This document shows, in pieces, positions 1 through 5,501 of a stretch of DNA of 5,501 nucleotides; position 1 is the stretch's first letter; every line of letters begins with the position of its first letter. The notes below the pieces were generated by a model. The model saw only the letters and a program-made list of their open reading frames with translations, was not told the origin of the DNA and searched no databases. Where the stretch lies: positions 1 through 5,501 of the forward strand of contig CANNLB010000255.1 in NCBI GenBank assembly GCA_947505565.1. Direction: 5' to 3'. The DNA comes from Acidobacteriota bacterium (GTDB lineage: Bacteria > Acidobacteriota > Terriglobia > Bryobacterales > Bryobacteraceae). Made by a program: the position numbers and the translations under genes.

Positions 1-1504
1 CCCGGCGAGTGAATAGGATGGAGTCCTTATCGGTCGCGACGAGTTGCCAATTCGGATCCTTCTTGAGGTGGGATTGGAGGGGCCAAGCAATTGGCAGGAG
101 CGCACTTTCGAACTGATATTTGTTCAGAATCGCCGCCCATTCCGGAGCCGCATTCATGAGGTCGATGTAGTCCTTGCCGACTTCGGGACCAAAAAAGTCG
201 CTCCGACCATCAAAAAACACGCGCTGGGTGACTGGGAAGCGATAGAGGAGGTAGTCGCCCCACTCATCGGAGGAGAGGACGCGGCGGCCGACGATGCTGG
301 GCAGATTCTGTTCGATCATGGCGATGGGAAAGCGTAGGACCGGAAACTGGCGCGGCCAGGCGAAAGGTTTATCAAAAGCGATGAGAATCAGGATGGGCGC
401 AGCGACCCAGATCGAATTGCGTGAGAAGCGGGGGGTGAGATCGGACGACAACTGGTCAAATGTTCTAGAGATTGACCGGCGGGCCGTGGAATCAACAAAC
501 CATCGCCACCAATCCGAGAATTCGGAAGCAATCCGGGGAGCGGCCACGAGCAGGAAGACTGGAACGTGGCGGACGGCGCCGAGTGAGAGGTGGGCCCAGA
601 GCAAAACAAGCATCACGTCACTCCAGCGTCCCTTCCGCGCCAGGCCTGCGCAGGCGGCGGCTCCGGCGAGAAGCAGTATCTCATAGAAAAACATGGCTTC
701 ACTGCGGAATACGGGTGATTGGAACTCGTCGACCACACTTTTGATCCAATCGGACTGGAGGTAGTGGAAGACGTGGATGTGGAGTTGGATTCCGTATGGA
801 TTCACCAGGCTAGAGGCCAAGCAGGCGGCACCGACGACCGCAAAGCGCTGAGCCATCGAATATTGGCGACTTAGCAACTGGCCTAATACAACGGCTCCGA
901 AGCAGGCAATGAGGGCGAGAAAGCCACCATGGAGATTCGCCCAGAGCATCGTCAGGGGGACGAACAACCAGATGCGGTTGGTCGGACGAACCAGTTCCGC
1001 ATCGATGAGCCAAAGCGCAGCGGCCAGAAACACCAAGGTGAAAAGGTGGGGTCTGGCTAGGTAGTGAATCGCAGAGCAACCGCTCGTAAGTAAGATGATG
1101 CCGAGCGCCAGCAGAGGCGAAGCGCCCCGCCAGAGCATGTGGCGAAAGACGATCAGGAGATATATTGGGATGAGCATTCCGCAGAACAGAACCACACCTT
1201 TTAGCCCAGCCCATTGATGGAGATAGGAGAACAGAAGCTCGGCCAGCCACTCCCACGCAAACCAAGGAGCACCGGGCTTAGAAAACGAAAACATGTCCGT
1301 ATGGGGGACCGTGCCGTGTTGCCGCATCCAGTCTCCAGCGCGGATATGCCAGCCGGTATCCCCGTCCGAGAGGAGCGAGAGCCAGCCGTTCGGGCCGGCC
1401 AAAAACAACCAAATGATGAGAGACAGGAACAGGAAGTCGGCCAGAGAGGGCGACCAAACAGAAAGTTTCGGTTCAAGTGGGGAGTCGGACTGAGAGGTTG
1501 TCAT
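1..1504 (-). CDS. Large polytopic membrane protein, possible GT-C-type glycosyltransferase (C-terminus cut by the window edge)
   Basis: The frame is open for 501 codons from an ATG at 1504 to the left edge without a stop, so the C-terminus is missing. The protein starts with a short polar segment (about residues 1-20), followed by a hydrophobic segment at about 22-38. An acidic loop, SDGDTGWHIRAGDW (46-59), comes next, then PHTDMFSF (67-74) and WFAWEWLAE (81-89). Roughly eight more hydrophobic segments follow up to about residue 378, with ARPH (150-153), ANLHGG (189-194), NPYG (235-238) and RHVP (312-315) between them. After about 380 a soluble tail has SDEWGDYLLYRFP (412-424) and FFDGRSDFFGPE (430-441). 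I recognise this architecture from large, mostly uncharacterised families in Acidobacteriota. The early acidic loop between membrane helices resembles GT-C lipid-linked sugar transferases, which would place its work in the inner membrane facing the periplasm; that role is inference. The start has no clear Shine-Dalgarno sequence, but no other in-frame ATG lies in the 66-bp gap to the upstream regulator gene, so 1504 is the best choice. Confidence 0.85.
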   Translation of the reverse strand, partial: MTTSQSDSPLEPKLSVWSPSLADFLFLSLIIWLFLAGPNGWLSLLSDGDTGWHIRAGDWMRQHGTVPHTDMFSFSKPGAPWFAWEWLAELLFSYLHQWAGLKGVVLFCGMLIPIYLLIVFRHMLWRGASPLLALGIILLTSGCSAIHYLARPHLFTLVFLAAALWLIDAELVRPTNRIWLFVPLTMLWANLHGGFLALIACFGAVVLGQLLSRQYSMAQRFAVVGAACLASSLVNPYGIQLHIHVFHYLQSDWIKSVVDEFQSPVFRSEAMFFYEILLLAGAAACAGLARKGRWSDVMLVLLWAHLSLGAVRHVPVFLLVAAPRIASEFSDWWRWFVDSTARRSISRTFDQLSSDLTPRFSRNSIWVAAPILILIAFDKPFAWPRQFPVLRFPIAMIEQNLPSIVGRRVLSSDEWGDYLLYRFPVTQRVFFDGRSDFFGPEVGKDYIDLMNAAPEWAAILNKYQFESALLPIAWPLQSHLKKDPNWQLVATDKDSILFTRR

Positions 1505-1570
1505 TGGTTTGCGCCGCGGACTAGGTGCCCAGATGGCTATTAGGCTGATCGGATGCCACCCCCAGGAACC

Positions 1571-2236
1571 TTAGGCCGATTGTCGCTTGGCGAGAGAATT
1601 AATTGGGGTCTCCTGGCGAGTCCCGAGGATTCGAACTGCTTGCGAGGCAAGTTCGAACCGGTCCTTCGCCGAGGTCTTCTCAAAAACGTGCGTGAGCTGC
1701 GCCTTGACGGTTCCGGGAGTAATGCCGAGTTCGGCGGCCATCGCCAGGTTCTTCAGACCGCGCGTGACCAGTTGGACGACATCTCGTTCGCGCGGTGTTA
1801 ACGTCGGATGGCCGAGGCGAGATTGTTCGGCCCATATCCCGGACAGTTCCGGCTCAATCCAGACTTGCCCGGCTGCCACTTGGCGAAGGTATTCGCAAAA
1901 CAGATCAACCGTCTGATTCCGCCGGATCACTCCACGGGCTCCTACCTGCAACGATCGGATGAGCTCAATTTCGCCCTGATCGGCCACCCAGAGAATAGCC
2001 GACGAACGAGGCGAAATCGTGCGGAGTTCGGCAAGAAAAAGAGCACTTTGTCGGTAACCAGCCGCATTGTCGATCAACACGACGGCGGGCTGGAAGTGGG
2101 CCACCCCGATCCGCGCAGCGGGCCAGTTCGGCGCTGTACCGCAGAGGCAAAAATCGGAAGAAGAATCGCAGACGCGCAAAACTCCCTCGATCATCCAGGG
2201 CTGAGACTCACAGGCGAAAACCGAAACCCTTGCCAT
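1571..2236 (-). CDS. NarL/FixJ-type response regulator with a degenerate receiver domain and LuxR-type helix-turn-helix
   Basis: This 221-residue protein has the usual length and layout of a NarL/FixJ response regulator. The receiver domain (about 3-125) begins with VSVFACES and has the candidate phospho-acceptor Asp56 in VVLIDNA, then a VGARGVI segment (98-104). The DNA-binding domain (about 144-205) starts LTPRERDVVQLVTRGL (146-161) and contains ITPGTVKAQLTHVFEK (172-187), a clear LuxR C-terminal helix-turn-helix. It would bind promoter DNA in the cytoplasm, usually as a dimer. Three receiver positions are unusual: the acidic pair after strand 1 is Glu10-Ser11 rather than two acids, the Ser/Thr after strand 4 appears to be Val84, and the conserved Lys after strand 5 appears to be Arg106. 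Phosphorylation control may therefore be weak or lost. No sensor kinase gene is adjacent in the window. The ATG at 2236 is well supported because a stop codon lies two codons upstream and strand 1 of the receiver begins at once; no good ribosome binding site is visible. The gene follows the MFS gene by 60 bp. Its targets are unknown. Confidence 0.93.
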   Translation of the reverse strand: MARVSVFACESQPWMIEGVLRVCDSSSDFCLCGTAPNWPAARIGVAHFQPAVVLIDNAAGYRQSALFLAELRTISPRSSAILWVADQGEIELIRSLQVGARGVIRRNQTVDLFCEYLRQVAAGQVWIEPELSGIWAEQSRLGHPTLTPRERDVVQLVTRGLKNLAMAAELGITPGTVKAQLTHVFEKTSAKDRFELASQAVRILGTRQETPINSLAKRQSA

Positions 2237-2296
2237 TTGTGTCTATCGACTATCACCGTCGAAATTCGAAGGGCCTAAGGCCAATATCTCCAGAGA

Positions 2297-3523
2297 CTAA
2301 GTCAATTCCCTCCCCTTGGTCTCGGGAAGGCCGAAGATCAAGAGTCCGCCGAGGGCGAAGAAGGCGGCGGTCATGCCGAGCGCAGCCCCAATCCCTTCCC
2401 GATCGGCAAGCGCGCCGATGCTGGCGGGAGCGAGAGCGCTGAAGACGCGGCCGGCGTTGTAGCAGAGCCCTTGGGCGGTGGCACGAATCCCGCCGGGAAA
2501 GAGTTCGGACAGAATAGCTCCGAAGGCGCTGTAATAGCCGTGTCCGAAGAAACCGACAAGCGGCCCGAGGGCGAGCAGGAGCCCGGGGCTTTGGGCGAAA
2601 TTGCCATAGAGATAGGTCACAATAGCCGCGCCGAACAGGAACGATACAAAAACGGGACGGCGGCCGAAGCGATCGGCGAGGAATCCGAAACTCAAATAGC
2701 CAACGAGGGCTCCGAGTTGCATAGGGATGATCCAACCGGTGGAACGGACGACGGAGAGGCCGGCGCCTCCTTTCTCTATGGGGGAGGAGAGATAGGCGGG
2801 GATCCAGGTGAACAGCCCCCAGTAGGCGAATAGGATGAGGCTGGACATGCCGATCGAGACCAGTACGTAGCGGCCAAGGGGCGGGCGGAAGAGGGTACGG
2901 AGCGGGACGCGAGGGGCGGTGGGCGACCAGACGGCGGGTTCCGGAACGGCGCGGCGGATCCAGAGAGTCAACAACGCGGGAAGGACGCCGAGGGCGAAGA
3001 GGGGACGCCAGCCGTAGGTCGGCAAAATTGCGGCGGCGAGGAGGCTCGCGAGGATATAGCCGATGGCCCACCCGGATTGGGTAATCGCGATTGCTTTGCC
3101 GCGGTGTTGACTCGGCCAGGATTCGGCGACCAGGACGGTGCCAGCGCTCCATTCGGCACCGAGGCCGAAGCCGACGAGGGCACGCCAGAACAGGAGTTGT
3201 TCGAAGCTCGTCGCGGTGGCGATGGCGGCGGTAAAGAGCGAGTAGGTCAGGATCGATCCCATCAGCACTCTGGTTCGGCCGTAGCGATCAGCGAGATAGC
3301 CCGCGAGAGTTCCGCCGAGTGCGGCGGAAAACAGCATGGCCGTGGTCAGCAGGCCGCTTTGGGTTCCGGAAAGCGCAAACTCCTTTTGGATTGAGACGAG
3401 GGCGAAGGAATAGAGCATCACGTCCATGGCGTCAAGCATCCAGCCGAGCATCGCGGCCAGGAGGGTGCGCCATTGCACTGGCGTGATGTCTTTAAGGAAG
3501 GTCAAGCTCTCAATATAGGTCAT
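2297..3523 (-). CDS. Major facilitator superfamily transporter, organic acid/sialate-like (NanT/AAHS type)
   Basis: From the chosen ATG at 3523 this is a 408-residue inner-membrane secondary transporter, close to the normal 12-helix MFS length. Visible signatures are GWMLDAMDVMLYSF (27-40) in helix 1 with two acidic residues, the loop 2-3 motif GYLADRYGRTR (75-85), RALVGFGLGAEW (114-125) with a following ESWPSQHRGKA (134-144), a second copy of the loop motif, GFLADRFGRRP (280-290), in the C-terminal half, ELFPGGIRATAQG (340-352), and LPETKGREL (399-407) at the end. This set is typical of the branch that holds aromatic acid:proton symporters and NanT-like sialic acid or metabolite:proton symporters. 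Proton-coupled uptake of a small organic acid or sugar acid is therefore likely, but the substrate is not readable. The frame remains open upstream to 3694, with ATGs at 3631 and 3694, but those starts would add a non-membrane leader and overlap the divergent symporter gene. The 3523 start gives the family-like N-terminus, although its ribosome binding site is weak. The gene faces away from the sodium symporter gene and is followed by the regulator gene. Confidence 0.92.
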   Translation of the reverse strand: MTYIESLTFLKDITPVQWRTLLAAMLGWMLDAMDVMLYSFALVSIQKEFALSGTQSGLLTTAMLFSAALGGTLAGYLADRYGRTRVLMGSILTYSLFTAAIATATSFEQLLFWRALVGFGLGAEWSAGTVLVAESWPSQHRGKAIAITQSGWAIGYILASLLAAAILPTYGWRPLFALGVLPALLTLWIRRAVPEPAVWSPTAPRVPLRTLFRPPLGRYVLVSIGMSSLILFAYWGLFTWIPAYLSSPIEKGGAGLSVVRSTGWIIPMQLGALVGYLSFGFLADRFGRRPVFVSFLFGAAIVTYLYGNFAQSPGLLLALGPLVGFFGHGYYSAFGAILSELFPGGIRATAQGLCYNAGRVFSALAPASIGALADREGIGAALGMTAAFFALGGLLIFGLPETKGRELT

Positions 3524-3555
3524 AAAAAGAACCGATACCGCGAGGCGGGCAAGAT

Positions 3556-3586
3556 TTTCTACAATGGAGCTACCACGTAGTGTGAA
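3556..3586 (-). promoter_or_regulatory. Weak candidate sigma-70-type promoter for the MFS gene
   Basis: Read on the minus strand, TTCACA (plus-strand 3581-3586) matches five of six bases of the consensus minus-35 box, and TAGAAA (plus-strand 3556-3561) matches four of six of the minus-10 box. The spacing is 19 bp, which is longer than the usual 17. It would start transcription about 25-30 bases upstream of the MFS ATG at 3523. This is a pattern match by eye and could be chance. Confidence 0.2.
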
Positions 3587-3631
3587 TGCCCCTTGTTGTG
3601 GCGCTTCCCGTTTTTTGAGGCATAGCTCCAT
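3564..3631. repeat. 9-bp perfect inverted repeat with arms 50 bp apart in the divergent control region
   Basis: The left arm ATGGAGCTA (3564-3572) is the exact reverse complement of the right arm TAGCTCCAT (3623-3631), with 50 bp between them. The left arm overlaps the possible TACAAT box, and the right arm overlaps the symporter start codon at 3630. Each arm also contains an ATG in frame with one of the two divergent genes. The arms could be paired binding sites for a dimeric repressor or activator working by looping, or a coincidence. The pairing itself is seen directly; function is inference. Confidence 0.55.
3617..3620 (+). promoter_or_regulatory. Ribosome binding site deciding the SSS symporter start
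   Basis: GAGG at 3617-3620 lies nine bases before the ATG at 3630. This supports that start over the ATG at 3639, which would be 18 bases away, and over the ATG at 3564, which lies upstream of it. Confidence 0.6.
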
Positions 3632-5078
3632 GACCGTGATGTTTTGGCCCGTCGTGATTTTCATGACGATTTCGCTCGCGATTGGGTTGTACACCTACAC
3701 CCAGGTCCGCGGCTCCAGCAAGAACTATACCGTCTGCAACAAGGCGATGCCGTTTATCGTGATAGGGACGGCCCTGATGGCGCAGGCCGTGGACGGCAAT
3801 GCAACGCTAGGCAACGTTTCGATGACGTGGTCGACCGGATTTTGGGCTGGCGTAATGATTCCGATTGGGTTGGCGGCGAGCTTGTTTTTTGTCGGTCGCT
3901 ATTTGGCGGGGCCGCTGAACAAGATGGACCTGCTGACACTGCCCGAGTTTTTTTATCGGCGGTACGACCGGCAGACGGAGGCGCTCACATCGGCGCTGAC
4001 GATCGCTTCTTTCACGGTGGTGATCGCGGGGAATCTATCGGCGGTGGCGTGGATTTTCTCGGTGGTGAGCGGGTTGAGCTACGGGATGTCGCTCACGATT
4101 ACGACGACGCTGATTGTGATCTATACGATGGCGGGCGGACTGTTTGCGGCGATTTGGACGGATTTCTTCCAGATCCATGTGGCACTAGTTGGTTTTGTGG
4201 GTTCGGCGGCGTTTGTCATTTGGAAGTTCGGGCTCGGTGAGTTGCTGGCGAAAGTGCCGATGGAGAAGCTGGATTTCCGGGGCATCACGTCGATGGAGCA
4301 CGGGGCGCTGGTGAACTGGGCGGCGATGATCTCGTTGGCCTTTGGCAACGCGATGGCGCTCGACTTTATGGAGCGGGTGTTTGCGGCCAACAGTCCTCGG
4401 ACAGCGCAGCGGGCTTGCTACTATGCGGGATTTCAGACGATGCTGATTGGTTTGTGCGCTTCGTTGCTCGGGTTGGCGGCGGTGTCGCTGGTGCCGAAGA
4501 TTGACGATCCGCGGATGGTCCTGCCGACGCTGGCGTCGGAGCATTTGCCGTATTGGCTGGGGGTGTTAGTATTTGTGGGCGTTCTGGGGGCGTCGATGTC
4601 AACGGCGAACGGGGCGATGCTCGTGATTTCGGTGGTTTTGGCACGAAACGTTTACCAGCGCTGGTCGAAGACGGCGGTAAACGACGGCCTGATGCTACTG
4701 CTGTCTCGTGTTTTGGCGATTCCGACGGCGATGGCGGGCGCTTGGGTGGCTTACTTGAGGCCAGAGCCGGGAATCTTGCTGGTGATTGCTTTTGACATCG
4801 TGTTTGCGGGCTGCGTGGCGCCGCTGGTTTTAGGGGTGTACTGGCGGAAGGCGACGGCATCGGCGGCGAAGGCTTCGATTCTGGTGGGGACGATTCTGCG
4901 ATTAATTTGTCACCTTTACATGCCGCCGGCGTGGGCCGGACTGGACACGCTGCTCCCGCCGGTGGTCAGCTTGGTGACGATGATTGGCGTGACGCTACTA
5001 ACCCATACCGAGTCCGAACCGAAGTTTGACCGGATGTACAATCCGACGCCGGAAGATCGGCTAGCGGTGGAGGAATAA
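3630..5078 (+). CDS. Solute:sodium symporter (SSS) family transporter
   Basis: This 482-residue inner-membrane protein has about 13 hydrophobic segments, the usual SSS size and topology, and should import a small solute with sodium. Visible features are a first helix at about 4-23, DGNATLGNVSMTW (55-67) at the position of the broken early helix, DLLTLPEFFYRRYDR (100-114) as the typical cytoplasmic loop, IYTMAGGLFAA (164-174), which fits the SSS family signature, and FGNAMALDFMERVFAA (238-253). The segment GASMSTANGAML (320-331) corresponds to the helix that carries the sodium-site Ser/Thr pair in PutP and vSGLT; here these would be Ser324 and Thr325. The C-terminus is a short charged tail. 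Substrates in this family include sugars, proline, pantothenate and other acids, and I cannot choose among them. The start at 3630 is preferred because of the GAGG nine bases upstream; a 22-residue extension to 3564 is possible but looks non-coding. The gene overlaps the next gene by one base and is divergent from the MFS gene. Confidence 0.95.
   Translation: MTVMFWPVVIFMTISLAIGLYTYTQVRGSSKNYTVCNKAMPFIVIGTALMAQAVDGNATLGNVSMTWSTGFWAGVMIPIGLAASLFFVGRYLAGPLNKMDLLTLPEFFYRRYDRQTEALTSALTIASFTVVIAGNLSAVAWIFSVVSGLSYGMSLTITTTLIVIYTMAGGLFAAIWTDFFQIHVALVGFVGSAAFVIWKFGLGELLAKVPMEKLDFRGITSMEHGALVNWAAMISLAFGNAMALDFMERVFAANSPRTAQRACYYAGFQTMLIGLCASLLGLAAVSLVPKIDDPRMVLPTLASEHLPYWLGVLVFVGVLGASMSTANGAMLVISVVLARNVYQRWSKTAVNDGLMLLLSRVLAIPTAMAGAWVAYLRPEPGILLVIAFDIVFAGCVAPLVLGVYWRKATASAAKASILVGTILRLICHLYMPPAWAGLDTLLPPVVSLVTMIGVTLLTHTESEPKFDRMYNPTPEDRLAVEE
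5069..5074 (+). promoter_or_regulatory. Ribosome binding site for the hydrolase, embedded in the end of the symporter gene
   Basis: GGAGGA at 5069-5074 lies within the last codons of the symporter gene, just upstream of the ATG at 5078. With the stop and start fused as TAATG, ribosomes finishing the symporter can restart directly on the hydrolase, so the two proteins are likely made together. Confidence 0.8.
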
Positions 5079-5501
5079 TGCTATTTGCTCTCGCGTTGGC
5101 ATTACAGGTAGGGGGATTGCCAGATAAGTGGTTGTCGGGTGGGCCGAACTGTGCAGAGATCCCGGATTGGCAGGTGCATGCCTACAACGAAAACCTGCTG
5201 ATTCTGCGGCAGAGCGGTTGTGTCCACTACGAAAAGCCGTTCCTGTATCTGCTTTTTGGCAAGGACCGTGCGATGTTGCTCGACACCGGAGCCGGAAAAC
5301 CGGGGACGGCGGCGATTGTCGAAAGGCTACGCCGTAAGATGCCGGTGATCGTGGTGCACAGCCACGGCCACGGCGACCATGTGGCCGGCGACGCGGAGTT
5401 GAAAGCCTTGCCGAGCGTGACGGTGATGGCACCGGGCTTCGCGGAGACGATTGACCTTGGTGGACGGAAGATTGAAGCGCTGCCGATACCGGGGCATGAC
5501 G
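5078..5501 (+). CDS. Metallo-beta-lactamase-fold hydrolase, possibly exported (C-terminus cut by the window edge)
   Basis: The first 141 residues are visible and the frame is open to the right edge. A hydrophobic leader (about residues 1-14, MLFALALALQVGG) may be a signal peptide or anchor, although it lacks the usual positive charge near the N-terminus. The fold then shows YLLFGKDRAMLLDTGAG (57-73), the strand and DTG turn common to the superfamily, and the metal-binding motif HGHGDH with His96, His98, Asp100 and His101. A following PGHD (138-141) supplies the next expected metal-ligand histidine, His140. A two-metal (usually zinc) hydrolase acting on a lactone, ester, thioester or amide is therefore expected; the specificity lies in the missing part. 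The start is fixed by the TAATG overlap with the symporter gene and the GGAGGA upstream. Coupling to a sodium symporter suggests that it processes the transported solute or its precursor, which is inference. It could instead be a generic glyoxalase-II-like enzyme. Confidence 0.9.
   Translation, partial: MLFALALALQVGGLPDKWLSGGPNCAEIPDWQVHAYNENLLILRQSGCVHYEKPFLYLLFGKDRAMLLDTGAGKPGTAAIVERLRRKMPVIVVHSHGHGDHVAGDAELKALPSVTVMAPGFAETIDLGGRKIEALPIPGHD

Larger units (their letters stand above)
3524..3629. promoter_or_regulatory. Shared divergent control region between the MFS and SSS transporter genes
   Basis: These 106 bp separate the starts of two divergently read transporter genes, so they must hold or overlap the promoters for both, unless an upstream start is used. 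A TACAAT hexamer at 3560-3565 could be a minus-10 box for the plus-strand genes, but I see no matching minus-35 box. An imperfect palindrome around ACCACGTAGT (3572-3581) and the inverted repeat described separately lie here and could bind a regulator. That both transporters are controlled from this space is inferred from gene layout; no known operator was recognised. Confidence 0.6.

Noticed and set aside
44..744. Several overlapping plus-strand open frames at the left end
   Set aside because: They show no recognisable domains, are rich in Arg and Gly, and lie antisense to the continuous 501-codon membrane protein frame, which has coherent hydrophobic segments and motifs.
1630..1657. Hairpin TTCGAAC ... 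GTTCGAA with an inner TTGC/GCAA stem, resembling a tRNA T-arm
   Set aside because: It lies inside the DNA-binding domain coding region of the regulator, encoding the expected Phe-Glu-Leu-Ala stretch. No cloverleaf, paired T-stem or acceptor stem can be formed around it.
2272..2282. GGCCTAAGGCC, a small palindrome between the MFS and regulator genes that might be a terminator
   Set aside because: The stem is only four to five base pairs with a loop of one to three bases, and no T-run follows on the minus strand.
2253..3152. Long open frame of 299 codons on the minus strand
   Set aside because: It overlaps the MFS gene in another frame, is extremely rich in Arg and Pro, and has no domain signature; it is a high-GC shadow of the transporter gene.
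3524..3694. N-terminal extension of the MFS protein by up to 57 residues
   Set aside because: The frame is open, but the extension has no family-like character, crosses the divergent control region and would overlap the symporter gene; the start at 3523 gives a normal MFS N-terminus.
4366..4860. 164-codon open frame antisense to the symporter
   Set aside because: Its product is a low-complexity Pro/Ser/Ala-rich sequence typical of antisense frames in GC-rich genes, and the symporter in this stretch is clearly coding.

Overview
The window looks like a chromosomal segment of a free-living, GC-rich Gram-negative bacterium, most likely an acidobacterium of the Solibacteres/Bryobacterales type. 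This is an inference. It rests mainly on the leftmost gene, a large membrane protein whose motifs (DGDTGWH near the N-terminus, DEWGDYL and FFDGRSDFFG near the C-terminus) I associate with families expanded in Acidobacteriota, and on the general style of the other proteins. No marker gene in the window fixes the taxonomy.

Layout: five protein-coding genes fill almost all of the sequence. Three lie on the minus strand in one direction: an MFS transporter (2297-3523), a LuxR/NarL-type response regulator (1571-2236) and a polytopic membrane protein that runs off the left edge (1-1504). Gaps of 60 and 66 bp separate them, so they could be one transcription unit read right to left, though each gap could also hold a promoter. 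Two genes lie on the plus strand: a solute:sodium symporter (3630-5078) and a metallo-beta-lactamase-fold hydrolase (5078-5501, running off the right edge). These two overlap by one base (TAATG), have a strong ribosome binding site at the junction and are almost certainly co-translated. The two divergent groups meet at a 106-bp control region (3524-3629), which carries a 9-bp perfect inverted repeat.

How the genes may work together: two unrelated secondary transporters (MFS and SSS) are read away from a shared short control region, and the SSS gene is coupled to a zinc hydrolase with a possible export signal. The simplest reading is a small uptake and processing locus: the hydrolase would open or cleave a substrate (lactone, ester or amide) and the symporter, and perhaps the MFS protein, would move the substrate or product across the inner membrane. 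The substrate cannot be read from the sequence. The LuxR-type regulator lacks several receiver-domain catalytic residues and has no histidine kinase beside it within the window, so it may act without normal phosphorylation. The membrane protein at the left may belong to cell-envelope glycan work rather than to the transport locus.

There is no RNA gene, insertion sequence, CRISPR array, phage gene or attachment site that I can support. No stretch longer than about 110 bp lacks a gene. I found no convincing new type of system. The points most worth checking are the degenerate receiver domain, the inverted repeat whose two arms each contain an in-frame ATG for one of the divergent genes, and the transporter-hydrolase coupling.
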